A stretch of 64,000 nucleotides of DNA, taken from contig DASXKN010000032.1 in assembly GCA_036496805.1 (NCBI GenBank), forward strand, positions 1-64,000, written 5' to 3'. Made by a program: the position numbers and the translations under genes. The DNA comes from SZAS-103 sp036496805 (lineage in GTDB: Bacteria > Pseudomonadota > Gammaproteobacteria > Xanthomonadales > Xanthomonadaceae). Shown piece after piece: positions 25,910 to 34,574 of the stretch (positions are counted from its first letter, which is position 1; every line of letters begins with the position of its first letter). The notes beneath the pieces were generated by a model. The model was not told where the DNA came from, did no database searches, and was given only the letters and a program-made list of their open reading frames with translations.

Positions 25910-26290
25910 ATGTTCGGCAGGATCGATTACGCGATGGTCAACGTCTCGGGCATGGGCCGCTCGGTCGCGTTCTATCGCGACGTGCTCGGCATCGCGCTGA
26001 AGTTCGAATCGCCCGGCTGGAGCGAATTCGACACCGGCGCCACCACCCTCGCCCTCCATCTCGCGCCGGCGGCGACCGGAGCGCCGAGCCATGGCCCGGT
26101 GGCGGGAACCTGCACGCTCGGTTTTTCGGTCGCCGACCTCGACGCAACCGTCGCCCAACTGCAGGCGCGCGGCGCGACGTTCGTGATGCCACCGATGGAT
26201 CAGCCCGGAGAAGGCATCCGCCTGGCGGTCTGCATCGATCCGGACGGACTGGCAATCTCCTTCGCGCAGGCGCTGGCGCAACCCGCCTGA
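25910..26290 (+). CDS. VOC-family (glyoxalase-like) protein
   Basis: A 126-residue protein with two VOC modules, first IDYAMVNVSGMGRSVAFYRDV and second CTLGFSVADLDATVAQLQARG, ending DPDGLAISF. This is a typical small glyoxalase/bleomycin-resistance-type protein of unknown substrate. The ATG at 25910 has GGAAGGAG eight bases before it; an in-frame ATG at 25880 overlaps the preceding stop and would add ten residues. It is the last gene before a long gene-free stretch. Confidence 0.8.
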   Translation: MFGRIDYAMVNVSGMGRSVAFYRDVLGIALKFESPGWSEFDTGATTLALHLAPAATGAPSHGPVAGTCTLGFSVADLDATVAQLQARGATFVMPPMDQPGEGIRLAVCIDPDGLAISFAQALAQPA

Positions 26291-27435
26291 TCAGGTGGCC
26301 GCGATTCGATTTCGACTATCCGGCCCGCTGACGGCATGCGGACGTATGACGCTTGACTTCGGCTTGCAGTGATCGTTGGCCTTTGCGCGGGTGTATTGAC
26401 GCAACTAAACAAAAGCAAAGCCTCCGCCCGAGGGCGGGTGACTTCTCTTTGCTTGCCCACTGCGCCGCAGGAGCGGCGCGAACGGCGAAGCCGGCCTGAA
26501 GGGCGGAGGGCAGGATGCCCGGAGTCAGAGAAAGTCACCAAAGAGAAGGGCACCCCGGGGCGTTGCGCCCTCGGCACATCCATGTGCCAAGGGTTCGTTC
26601 CAGTCGTCGGGTCGTTTCGACGGTGCTTTGTCTGCTACGCGTCCCGCTCCGCAGCCAAAGCCCGGCCTGCGCCATCCATGGCTACAGCGTTCGGCGCAGT
26701 GCGCCGAACCTCTGTACCGTCGAAACGGTGGCCGACATCCTGTCGGCCACCCGTCGGGCTGTTAACCGCCGCCCTCCACCGCAACGCACGGGGCCCCTCG
26801 AAGAGCGCGCGCATCGTGCGCGCAAGAGCTTCAAGCCGAACCCAAGCCCGCCAAGCCAATTGCCAGACCGGCAGCACCTCGCGGCGAGTTCAGCTCTGCT
26901 TTGTCTTGCTTTGCTCTGAGCGCATGGATGCGCTGCCTTGATGGGGCCCCTGCGGAGCGGCGGACGAGGGCGGTCAAACCCGAAGGGCGGCGTGCAGGGA
27001 TGCGCGCCGTTTTTCGACAGCGCAGGAGGTGCTGCCGAAAAATCAGCCCTCGTTCGCGGACCCGGAGCACATGGATGTGCGCAGGGCGCGCAGCTTGGGG
27101 TGTCTTTCTTTTGGCGCACTTTTCTTTGGACAAGCAAAGAAAAGTCGCCCGGGCGCGGCAGCGACCGGAACCGCTTTGCGATAAACGAAAACGCAACGTT
27201 TCAAGCGAACGATGAACGAAAGCGGCTTTGGCTCATGCACTTTCGCCGCCACCCCGATTCAAACCAGACCATGACCGCGACCGAGCCGACCGTCATGGGC
27301 GGCGGTGCTGTAAGGAATCGCCCACTCCCGCGTCCAATCGCGTGAACGGCGGCATCCTGCCGTTCACGCTCGCCAAACGTCCTTTGGCCAAAGCTGCGCA
27401 TGCCGGCACGCTCCGGCTGCCTACGCGAGGAAGCC
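26291..27435. repeat. gene-free palindrome-rich region with inverted terminal modules
   Basis: About 1.1 kb without a credible coding region: open frames here lack ribosome binding sites and family resemblance. Two related modules face each other. The left one (about 26420-26590) contains ACTTCTCTTTG...CAAAGAGAAG, GGGCACCCC and GGCACATCCATGTGCC. The right one (about 27067-27150) is the reverse complement in type: GCACATGGATGTGC, then ACTTTTCTTTG/CAAAGAAAAGT with a six-base loop. Between them lie further hairpins: CGTTTCGACGGT/ACCGTCGAAACG (26613 and 26716), TTCGGCGCAGTGCGCCGAA (26690), an 11-pair stem with TCC loop (26727-26751), and stems at 26807, 26919 and 26989. A bulged TCC-loop hairpin at 27340-27369 lies before msrB. 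Confidence 0.7.
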
Positions 27436-27954
27436 ATGCACCGTCGCACCCTGCTGCAATCGATGGCCGCGCTGGTCGCGCTGCCGGCGTTCGCATCGCT
27501 CGCGCGCGCCGCGACCCAGATCGTCGACATCGTCGTTCCGACCCTGCGCAAGCCGAAGGACGCGTGGCAGAAATTGCTGCCGCCGGCTTCCTACGCCGTG
27601 ATGTTCGAGGAAAACACCGAGCGCGCGTTCACCAGTCCGCTGCTGAACGAGCACCGCGATGGCACCTTCGTCTGCGCGGCCTGCTTCCTGCCGCTGTTCC
27701 TCTCGAAGAACAAGTTCGACAGCGGCACCGGCTGGCCGAGCTTCACCCAGTGCATCGCCGGCCACGCCGCCTTCAAGCAGGACTTCAAGCTCGCCTTCGA
27801 GGAGCGCACCGAATACCACTGCGCCCGTTGCGGCGGCCACCAGGGCCATGTCTTCGACGACGGCCCGGCGCCGCTCGGCAAGCGCTGGTGCAACAACGGC
27901 GTCGCCCTGGATTTCATTCCGAAAGGGCAGCCGCTGCCCGCATGGAGGACCTGA
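27436..27954 (+). CDS. msrB: exported peptide-methionine (R)-S-oxide reductase MsrB
   Basis: MsrB reduces methionine-R-sulfoxide in proteins. The 172-residue precursor begins MHRRTLLQSMAALVALPAF, which looks like a twin-arginine signal ending at SLARA, so the enzyme is probably periplasmic. The MsrB domain shows zinc cysteines (FVCAAC and CARCGGHQGHVF), SGTGWPSFTQ and the catalytic Cys in RWCNNGVALDFIPKG. An upstream in-frame ATG at 27400 lacks the signal context. It is two bases from the msrA start, so the pair forms an operon for repair of oxidised exported proteins. Confidence 0.9.
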   Translation: MHRRTLLQSMAALVALPAFASLARAATQIVDIVVPTLRKPKDAWQKLLPPASYAVMFEENTERAFTSPLLNEHRDGTFVCAACFLPLFLSKNKFDSGTGWPSFTQCIAGHAAFKQDFKLAFEERTEYHCARCGGHQGHVFDDGPAPLGKRWCNNGVALDFIPKGQPLPAWRT

Positions 27955-27956
27955 AC

Positions 27957-28619
27957 ATGCGTACGACCACATGGCGCACGACGCTCGCGCTGGCCGCAAC
28001 CGCGGCCCTGGCCTGGGGCGGGCACGCCTTCGCGGGAAACGACGCCGCGAGCGTCACCCTGATCGACACGGTGAGCAATGCCAAGCTCGCGGTCGCGACC
28101 TTCGCCGGCGGCTGCTTCTGGACGATGGAGCACGCCTTCGACGACGTGCCCGGCGTGACCGTGGCGATCTCCGGCTACAGCGGCGGCAACGTCGCCAATC
28201 CGAGCTACGAGCAGGTCTCGACCGGCACCACCGGCCATGTCGAAACCGTCGAGGTCCACTACGATCCAAAAAAGGTCAGCTATGCCCACCTGCTCGACAT
28301 CTACTTCCACCGCATCGACCCGACCCAGGTCGGCGGCCAGGCCTGCGACATCGGCGACGAGTATCGCAGCATGATCTTCGTGCAGGACCCGGTGCAGTTG
28401 AAGCAGGCGGAGGCGTATTCGCAGGCGCTGGAGAAGTCCGGGCTGTTCCACGCGCCGATCGCCGTGCAGATCCGCGTCGCCGGTCCGTTCTACGCGGCCG
28501 AGGAATACCACCAGCACTTCACGAAGAAGAACCCGGAATACTACGAACGCTATCGTATCGGGTGTGGTCGCGACCGCCGGCTGCAGGCTGTGTGGGGCGC
28601 GGCGTTCAAGGCTTACTGA
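27957..28619 (+). CDS. msrA: exported peptide-methionine (S)-S-oxide reductase MsrA
   Basis: The partner of the preceding MsrB, reducing the S epimer. The 220-residue precursor has a signal peptide (about 1-26, ending AFA) and the MsrA domain with the catalytic FAGGCFWTMEHAF, GYSGGNVANPSYEQV, TGHVETVEVHYDP and EEYHQHFTKKNP. It is distinct from the cytosolic-type MsrA at 57704-58393. The gene follows msrB by two bases and converges on tsaB with a hairpin between. Confidence 0.9.
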   Translation: MRTTTWRTTLALAATAALAWGGHAFAGNDAASVTLIDTVSNAKLAVATFAGGCFWTMEHAFDDVPGVTVAISGYSGGNVANPSYEQVSTGTTGHVETVEVHYDPKKVSYAHLLDIYFHRIDPTQVGGQACDIGDEYRSMIFVQDPVQLKQAEAYSQALEKSGLFHAPIAVQIRVAGPFYAAEEYHQHFTKKNPEYYERYRIGCGRDRRLQAVWGAAFKAY

Positions 28620-28626
28620 GTCCGGC

Positions 28627-28651
28627 GGACAGGCGTCGTCATCGCCTGTCC
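28627..28651. terminator. bidirectional hairpin between msrA and tsaB
   Basis: GGACAGGCG and CGCCTGTCC form nine perfect pairs around a seven-base loop, in the gap between two convergent genes. No long T run follows on either side. Confidence 0.55.
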
Positions 28652-28667
28652 CGGTCCACGATCCCGC

Positions 28668-29396
28668 TCAGGAACCAGTGTTGCGGGCGGCCTGCTGCTC
28701 GGCCAGCGTGAGCGCGACCTTGTCGCGCAGGTAGGCCGGCTCGACGCGCTCGGGTGCGAAGATGTCTCCGCGCGAATACGCGCGGGCTGCCAGCCGCGCG
28801 GCATCGCACGCGTGCGGCAGCGCCGTCGCATCCACGCGTCGCAACGAGGGACCGAGCGCGGCGACCAGCGCACCGGCTTCGGCGGCGAAACCGGTGCCGA
28901 CGCCAATCCATGCTTCGTCGCTGGAGCGATGCGCATCGGATGGCTTGAGCAGGCGTTCCGCCTCGATCGCATCGACGAGTCCATCGGCATCGCGCACGAA
29001 CGCGCCGAGGTAGATCTCGCCCATGCGGGCGTCGATGGCGGCCAGGATGCGGCCCTCCCCATCGCGTTGGTCTTCCTCGCGCTGCCGCGAAGCGCACATC
29101 GCCAGCGCAGCGAGCGTGGACACCGGAACCACCGGCCGATCGAGTGCGAGCGCGATGCCCTGCGCGAGCGCCACGCCCAGGCGCACGCCGGTGAACGCAC
29201 CCGGCCCGCGGCCGACCGCGATCGCGTCGAGCTGCGATTTCGCGACGCCGGCCTCTGCGAGCAGCGCCTCCGCCCACGGCAGCACCAGTTCGGCATGGCG
29301 GCGCGGCGCGAGCTCGAAGCGCTCGCGCACTTCGCCCTCGTCCCACAGCGCCACCGAGCAGGCCTCGGTCGCGGTCTCGATCGCCAGCAGCTTCAT
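28668..29396 (-). CDS. tsaB: tRNA threonylcarbamoyladenosine biosynthesis protein TsaB
   Basis: TsaB is the inactive ASKHA-fold partner that dimerises with TsaD and, with TsaE and TsaC, makes t6A37 in ANN-decoding tRNAs. The 242-residue chain opens MKLLAIETATEACSVALW and has the family GRGPGAFTGVRLGVALAQGI and AAIDARMGEIYLG. The ATG at 29396 is used because the fold begins there; a further in-frame ATG upstream is not supported. It follows the helicase gene by a few bases. Confidence 0.9.
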   Translation of the reverse strand: MKLLAIETATEACSVALWDEGEVRERFELAPRRHAELVLPWAEALLAEAGVAKSQLDAIAVGRGPGAFTGVRLGVALAQGIALALDRPVVPVSTLAALAMCASRQREEDQRDGEGRILAAIDARMGEIYLGAFVRDADGLVDAIEAERLLKPSDAHRSSDEAWIGVGTGFAAEAGALVAALGPSLRRVDATALPHACDAARLAARAYSRGDIFAPERVEPAYLRDKVALTLAEQQAARNTGS

Positions 29397-29403
29397 GCGT
29401 GCG

Positions 29404-31344
29404 TCAACCTCGTCCCCCGTCTTCCGGCGCCGATTGTCGCGCAAAGAAGGCCTGCACGGCGGCGAACTCGCGCGTGCGTGGCAGCGGCGGCAGGCTGTCG
29501 AGGAAGATGCGGCCGTAGGATTTCGACAGCAGGCGCGGATCGCAGAGCACCAGCAGGCCGCGGTCGCTGAAGCTGCGGATCAGGCGTCCTGCGCCCTGCT
29601 TGAGGGAGATCACCGCGGTCGGCAGTTGTTCGTCGCGGAATGGATTGCCGCCGCCGCGACGCACCGCATCGAGGCGCGCTTCCAGCACCGGATCGTCGGG
29701 CGCGGCGAACGGCAGGCGGTCGATCGCGACCACCGAGAGTGCATCGCCGGGCACGTCGACGCCTTCCCAGAAACTCGCCGCGCCCAGCAGCACGCCATTG
29801 CCGGAAGCGCGGAAGCGATCGAGCAGCACGTGGCGCGGCGCGGTGCCCTGCACGAACAGCGGCCAGGGATCGTTCGCGAGCAGGTCGGCGGCGTCGCGCA
29901 GCGCGCGGTGCGAGGTGAACAGCAGGAAGGCGCGGCCGTTCGAGGCCTGCAGCACGGGGCGCAACGCGTCGAGCATCGCGCGCACGTAGTCGCGCTGGCT
30001 CGGCTCGGGCAAGCCGCGCGGCAGATAGCACAGCGCCTGTTGCTGCCAGTCGAACGGCGAAGGTTGCAGCAACGTCGTCGGCTCGATCAAGCCGAGGCGA
30101 TGGGCGATGTGGTCGAAGCTTGCGTCGACCGCCAGCGTCGCCGACGTGAACACCCACGCCGCCTGGCTCGTCTCGCGGAACTGCCGCAGCGGCGCGGAGA
30201 CGTCCAGCGGCGTGCGCTGCAGGACGAAGCCGCGCGGCGTGGTCTCGTACCAGCGCACCTCGTCGTCGTCGCCGTCGTGCCAGCGCGCCAGGCGATCGCG
30301 CTGGCGCTGCGCGCGCTCGTGCGCGGCGGCGAAACCCGGTGATGCCTCCTGCAAACCCGCCAGCGCGCCGGCGAGTTCGGCCATGGAATGGTCGAGCGCA
30401 TCCAGTGCTTCGCAGGCTTCGCGCGCGGCGAGCACGCGCGACTGGGTGCCCCGCGCCGGCAGCGGGTCGAGCGCGAGGCGCAGCACGCGCAGCGCGTGTT
30501 CGAGTCCGCGCGCCGGTTGCTGCACCGAAGCCAGCGCGCCGGCCACGTCCTTGCACTCGGCGATCGCGTCGCGCGCAAGATCGTTCAAATGACGCGCGCC
30601 GACCGCCTCGCCGAAGAACTGCGCAGCCAGTTCGGGGAGCTGGTGCGCCTCGTCGAGCACGAAGGCGTTCGCGCCCGGCAGGATCTCGCCGAAGCCTTCC
30701 TGCTTGATCGCCAGGTCGGCGAGCAGCAGGTGGTGGTTGACGACCACGAGGTCGGCCGCCTGCGCTTCGGCGCGCGCCTTCACCACGAAGCACTCGCTCC
30801 AGAACGGACACTCGCTGCCCAGACAGTTCTCCGCGGTGGACGTGATCTGCGGCCAGAGCGTGCTGTCTTCCGGCATGTCGGCGAGTTCGGCAAGATCGCC
30901 GCGACGCGTGCGCGTGGACCAGGCGAGCACGCGCTGGAACTGCGCGACGACTTCGCGCGAGGCGAACTTCGCGTCGCCGCGCGACTGGTTCATGCGGTAC
31001 AGGCACAGGTAGTTCGCGCGGCCTTTCAGCAGCGCGCTGCGCAGCCCTGCGCCGAGCGCTTCGCGCACGCGCGGCAGGTCGCGATGGTAGAGCTGGTCCT
31101 GGAGCGCGCGGGTGCCGGTGGAGACGATCACGCGCTGGCCGGAGAGCAACGCGGGCACGAGGTAGGCGTAGGTCTTGCCGGTGCCGGTACCGGCCTCGGC
31201 GATCAGGTAGTCGCGGCTTTCAAAAGCCTGCGCGATCGCCTCGGCGAGATGCAGTTGCGCGACACGCGGGGTGTAGCCCGGCAGTCGCTGCGCGAGCGGG
31301 CCGGCCTCGACCAGCGCCTCGCGCGTCCTTTCTGCGAGGGTCAT
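29404..31344 (-). CDS. ATP-dependent DNA helicase, YoaA/DinG family
   Basis: A 646-residue superfamily 2, XPD-like 5'-3' helicase. Visible motifs are Q-region GYTPRVAQ, Walker A AEAGTGTGKTYAYL, the four-cysteine iron-sulfur region (NYLCLY...NCLGSECPFWSECF), DEAH box VLDEAHQLPE, VFTSATLAVD and the C-terminal LKQGAGRLIRSFSDRG. The lack of an N-terminal exonuclease and the length fit YoaA better than long DinG proteins. YoaA works with the clamp-loader chi subunit in repair. The ATG at 31344 immediately precedes the family start. tsaB follows, an arrangement also seen in other gammaproteobacteria. Confidence 0.88.
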   Translation of the reverse strand: MTLAERTREALVEAGPLAQRLPGYTPRVAQLHLAEAIAQAFESRDYLIAEAGTGTGKTYAYLVPALLSGQRVIVSTGTRALQDQLYHRDLPRVREALGAGLRSALLKGRANYLCLYRMNQSRGDAKFASREVVAQFQRVLAWSTRTRRGDLAELADMPEDSTLWPQITSTAENCLGSECPFWSECFVVKARAEAQAADLVVVNHHLLLADLAIKQEGFGEILPGANAFVLDEAHQLPELAAQFFGEAVGARHLNDLARDAIAECKDVAGALASVQQPARGLEHALRVLRLALDPLPARGTQSRVLAAREACEALDALDHSMAELAGALAGLQEASPGFAAAHERAQRQRDRLARWHDGDDDEVRWYETTPRGFVLQRTPLDVSAPLRQFRETSQAAWVFTSATLAVDASFDHIAHRLGLIEPTTLLQPSPFDWQQQALCYLPRGLPEPSQRDYVRAMLDALRPVLQASNGRAFLLFTSHRALRDAADLLANDPWPLFVQGTAPRHVLLDRFRASGNGVLLGAASFWEGVDVPGDALSVVAIDRLPFAAPDDPVLEARLDAVRRGGGNPFRDEQLPTAVISLKQGAGRLIRSFSDRGLLVLCDPRLLSKSYGRIFLDSLPPLPRTREFAAVQAFFARQSAPEDGGRG

Positions 31345-31346
31345 CG

Positions 31347-31955
31347 TCAGTAACGTGCGGGCGGCTCGACGTTGCAGGCCGTCGCTTGCGCGAGTGCTTC
31401 CTGCACACCGGCCGCATCGCCATGCGCCTGCCGCACGAAGCGCAGCGTCGACCAGTTGCGCCGGCACAGCGAGCCGACCTTCGGCCCGCGCTCGAAGGAC
31501 TGCTGCGCGAAGGCGCCCGCCTGCGTCCAGTCGCCGCGATAGAGCGCGAATTCGGCCGACTGCTGCAGCAATTCGGGATCGCCCGGATCCAGCGCCAGCG
31601 CCTGCGCGATCGCCTGCGCGGCTCCGACATAGTCGGATTGCGCCTCGAACCGGTCTGCGCGCGCGCGCAGGTCGGCCACGCGCGGGTCGCGTAGCGGCTG
31701 CACTTCCAGCGATTGCGGATCGGCCGCGCCGGATGTGCGCACCTGCGCAAGCATTTCGCGCGGCGAAGGCATGGCCGGGCGCACGACGGTCGGTTGTGGC
31801 GCCTCCGACATGCAGGCGGCCAGTGCCAGCACGCCAACGAGCGACGCCACGCGCAGGACCGAGCGATGCGGTTCGGTCGCGGTGACGGAAACGCCCGGCT
31901 TCGCTCCGCGTTCCTCGGTGCAGATGGCGAAAGCCCCGAAGCGCAGCGCCTTCAT
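31347..31955 (-). CDS. predicted TPR-containing lipoprotein
   Basis: A 202-residue protein with a hydrophobic stretch and lipobox-like LALAAC at about residues 44-49 and a mature part with two or three TPR-like helices (YVGAAQAIAQALALDPGDPEL, then EFALYRGDWTQAGAFAQQSF). The N-terminal region before the lipobox is unusually long for a lipoprotein, so the true start may be internal, but no better start codon with a ribosome binding site is apparent. The ATG overlaps the PBP1b stop (ATGA), which suggests coupling and a possible accessory role in cell-wall synthesis, as for LpoB-type partners. The last point is inference. Confidence 0.7.
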   Translation of the reverse strand: MKALRFGAFAICTEERGAKPGVSVTATEPHRSVLRVASLVGVLALAACMSEAPQPTVVRPAMPSPREMLAQVRTSGAADPQSLEVQPLRDPRVADLRARADRFEAQSDYVGAAQAIAQALALDPGDPELLQQSAEFALYRGDWTQAGAFAQQSFERGPKVGSLCRRNWSTLRFVRQAHGDAAGVQEALAQATACNVEPPARY

Positions 31956-34459
31956 TGCCCACCGTCCTGCGCCGGCGATGGCGTCGGGGCGGCGGCGGGC
32001 GGTGGTTGCTGCGCAGCGTTGCCCGATGGCTCGGCGCCCGCGGGACTCGCCGCGTCCGATCCAGCCGATGCGGCGTTCGGCGAAAGCGGCGCGCCCGTCA
32101 ACGGATCGACCTCGTCCGCGCTTGGCACGCGGATCCATCCCGATTCGTCGCCCGGACTGGCGGATGCGTCGCAGGCCGAAGGCCCGGGCGGCGCGAAACC
32201 CTTCACGAAAGCGAAGCGGCGCGCGCCCGGGCAGCTCGGATCCACGCTTGCCCAGGCTTCGGGACTCACCCATGCCCAGTCGAAACCGTCGTCACCGACC
32301 TTCAGTGGCGCGCTTGGCAGGCGCTTGAAAAGGCCTGCCCACACGCGCAGCGCGCCGGTGGCGCCATACAGCCCGGTCTCCTGGTTGGCGTCGTTGCCGA
32401 CCCAGATCACCGCGAGGTGGCTGCCGGTGAATCCCGCGAACCAGCTATCGCGACTGTCGTTGCTGGTGCCGGTCTTGCCGGCCGGCTGCAGGAAGCCCAG
32501 CCCGTCCCTCTGCAGCGAACCGGCGGTGCCGGAGATCGCCACCTGCTGCATCGCGAGCATCACCAGCCGCGCGGCGAGCGCATCGCCGGCCTGCGCGGCG
32601 GCGGGCGTGCTGTCGTAGCGCTTGACCAGGGCGCCGTGCGCGTCGAGCACGCCGCGTACCGCATGCAGCGGCTGCACCTGGCCACCGGACGCGATGAACT
32701 GGTAGAGCTGGGCCATCGCGAACGGGGTCTGGTCGGTGGCGCCGAGGATCAGCGAAGGGTTCTGCCCGGCGTCAATGCCGGCCAGCACCTTCATCAGCTT
32801 CGACAGGCGCTCGACCTGCACGTCCATGCCCACGCGCACCGCGACGTGGTTGTACGACTGCGCGAGCGCATCGATGATCCGCACCTGGCCGTGGTCGCGG
32901 TGGTCGTCGTTGTCGGGCGACCACGAGCGGCCGTTGCCGAGGGTGACTTCGACGTCGCCATCGTTGATCACCGTCGCCAGCGAATACTTCGACGGCTGCG
33001 CGAGCGCGAGCAGGTAGACGAAGGGCTTGAGCAGCGAGCCCACCGGTCGCTGCGCGTCGAGCGCGCGATTGAAACCCAGGCCGGTCGGATCGCGGCCGCC
33101 GACCACCGCGAGCACATCGCCATCGTGCACGTCGGTCACCACCAGGCCACCGTCGAGCGAGGGTCCCTTCTTGCGCTGCACTTTCTCGAGTGTCTCGGCC
33201 AGCGCGTTCTCGGCGTCGATCTGGGCCGCCGGATCGAGCGTGGTGTGGACCACCATGCCGGCGCCCTTGATGCTGTCGGCCGGATAATCGCTTTGCAACT
33301 GCCGACGCACGAGGTCGACGAAGGCCGGATAGCGATTGGTCACGATGCCCGGGCGCGCGCTGATGTCCAGCGGCGTCGTCTTCAGGTGCGTGGCTTCGTC
33401 GGCGGTGATCAGTCCGGTCTCGACGAACTCGTCGAGCACCACGTTGCGCCGCTGCAGGGCGCGATCGGGAGAGCGACGCGGGTCGTAGTACGAAGGTCCC
33501 TTGATGAGGCCGATCAGCAGGGCGATGTCCTGCTTCGGCAGCGCGTTCAACGGGCGCCCGAACCAGAACTTCGAAGCCGCGGCGACGCCGTGGATCGACT
33601 CGTTGCCCATCTGCCCGAGGTAGACCTGGTTGAGGTAGGCCTCGAGGATCGTCTGCTTGTCGAAGCGCGACTCGATGATGATCGCGTACAGCGCCTCGTT
33701 GACCTTGCGCTTGACGCTGCGTTCGTTGGTCAGGAACAGGTTGCGCACGAGCTGCTGGGTGAGCGTGCTGCCGCCCTGGCGTGCGCCGCCTTCGCGCGCA
33801 TCCACCCAGACCGCGCGGACGATGCCCCACACGTCCACGCCGTGGTGGGTCTTGAAGTTGCGGTCCTCGACCGCCTGCAGCCCTGCCACGAACAGCGGCG
33901 GCACGTCGGCCGCGCGCACCAGCTCGCGTTCTTCCTGGGTCGATCCGTACAGAGCTGCGATGCGCGCGGGGTCGAGTGCCAGCGAGCCCAGCGTCGCTCC
34001 ACCGCCCTGCATGCGCATCGACACCACGTTGCCGCCGCCGAGCTGCACCTCGACCTTCAATGGCGGCTCGGGGCCCTTGAGGCCGGTGAAGCCGCGGCTG
34101 CTGATCAGGAAACGGTCGCCGGTGCGCGCGTAGCTGCCCGGATCGCTGCCGACGCCGTCGTTGCGGTACTGCGCCGCATCGAGCTCGAGCTGCAGGTTGG
34201 CGGCATCGATCGGCCGGCCGGCCGCGACCACGAACGGCTGCGCGTACACCGTGGTCGGCACCTGCCATTGCAGTTGCCCGAACTTGTCGCGCACCTCGCC
34301 GTCGAGCACCCAGATGTAGGGGATGGCCAGGCCGAGCAGCAAGCCGAAGCCGAGCAGCATCGGATAGAGGATCCAGCGCCACCACGAGCGGCGGCCGGGC
34401 GATTCGTCCTCGTCCTGCCCGTCGTCTTCGTCCTCGATCTCGTCGTTCTTGCGCCGCAT
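31952..34459 (-). CDS. mrcB: penicillin-binding protein 1B
   Basis: A bifunctional class A penicillin-binding protein, polymerising and cross-linking peptidoglycan. The 835-residue chain has an acidic cytoplasmic N-terminus, one membrane helix (about 27-50), a UB2H-like region (about 55-150), a GT51 glycosyltransferase domain (catalytic Glu in AVEDRNFKTHHGVD; GGSTLTQQLVRNL) and a transpeptidase domain with SxxK (PVGSLLKPF), SYN (AQSYNHVA) and KTGT. The C-terminal 60 residues are a low-complexity Ala/Pro/Ser tail. It shares four bases with the downstream lipoprotein gene and is divergent from the glycosyltransferase gene. Confidence 0.93.
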   Translation of the reverse strand: MRRKNDEIEDEDDGQDEDESPGRRSWWRWILYPMLLGFGLLLGLAIPYIWVLDGEVRDKFGQLQWQVPTTVYAQPFVVAAGRPIDAANLQLELDAAQYRNDGVGSDPGSYARTGDRFLISSRGFTGLKGPEPPLKVEVQLGGGNVVSMRMQGGGATLGSLALDPARIAALYGSTQEERELVRAADVPPLFVAGLQAVEDRNFKTHHGVDVWGIVRAVWVDAREGGARQGGSTLTQQLVRNLFLTNERSVKRKVNEALYAIIIESRFDKQTILEAYLNQVYLGQMGNESIHGVAAASKFWFGRPLNALPKQDIALLIGLIKGPSYYDPRRSPDRALQRRNVVLDEFVETGLITADEATHLKTTPLDISARPGIVTNRYPAFVDLVRRQLQSDYPADSIKGAGMVVHTTLDPAAQIDAENALAETLEKVQRKKGPSLDGGLVVTDVHDGDVLAVVGGRDPTGLGFNRALDAQRPVGSLLKPFVYLLALAQPSKYSLATVINDGDVEVTLGNGRSWSPDNDDHRDHGQVRIIDALAQSYNHVAVRVGMDVQVERLSKLMKVLAGIDAGQNPSLILGATDQTPFAMAQLYQFIASGGQVQPLHAVRGVLDAHGALVKRYDSTPAAAQAGDALAARLVMLAMQQVAISGTAGSLQRDGLGFLQPAGKTGTSNDSRDSWFAGFTGSHLAVIWVGNDANQETGLYGATGALRVWAGLFKRLPSAPLKVGDDGFDWAWVSPEAWASVDPSCPGARRFAFVKGFAPPGPSACDASASPGDESGWIRVPSADEVDPLTGAPLSPNAASAGSDAASPAGAEPSGNAAQQPPPAAAPTPSPAQDGGQ

Positions 34460-34574
34460 GGCGTCTCCGGTTTTTGCGCCGTCAGTTTAACCTGTATGTA
34501 ACGCGCGTCCCGCATCGGCTGTCGCTGCGCTCCTGCGGGTTGTAGCCTTGCCGCTTGCCGAACGCCGTCCGAGC

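Noticed and set aside
26369..26941. Open frame inside the palindrome-rich region
   Set aside because: No ribosome binding site and no family; the translated sequence follows the inverted repeats, and its hydrophilic Arg/Ser/Pro content is that of non-coding DNA.
31955..34501. A long plus-strand open frame opposite mrcB
   Set aside because: The composition is typical of an antisense frame in GC-rich DNA, and the minus strand encodes a clear PBP1b with all catalytic motifs.
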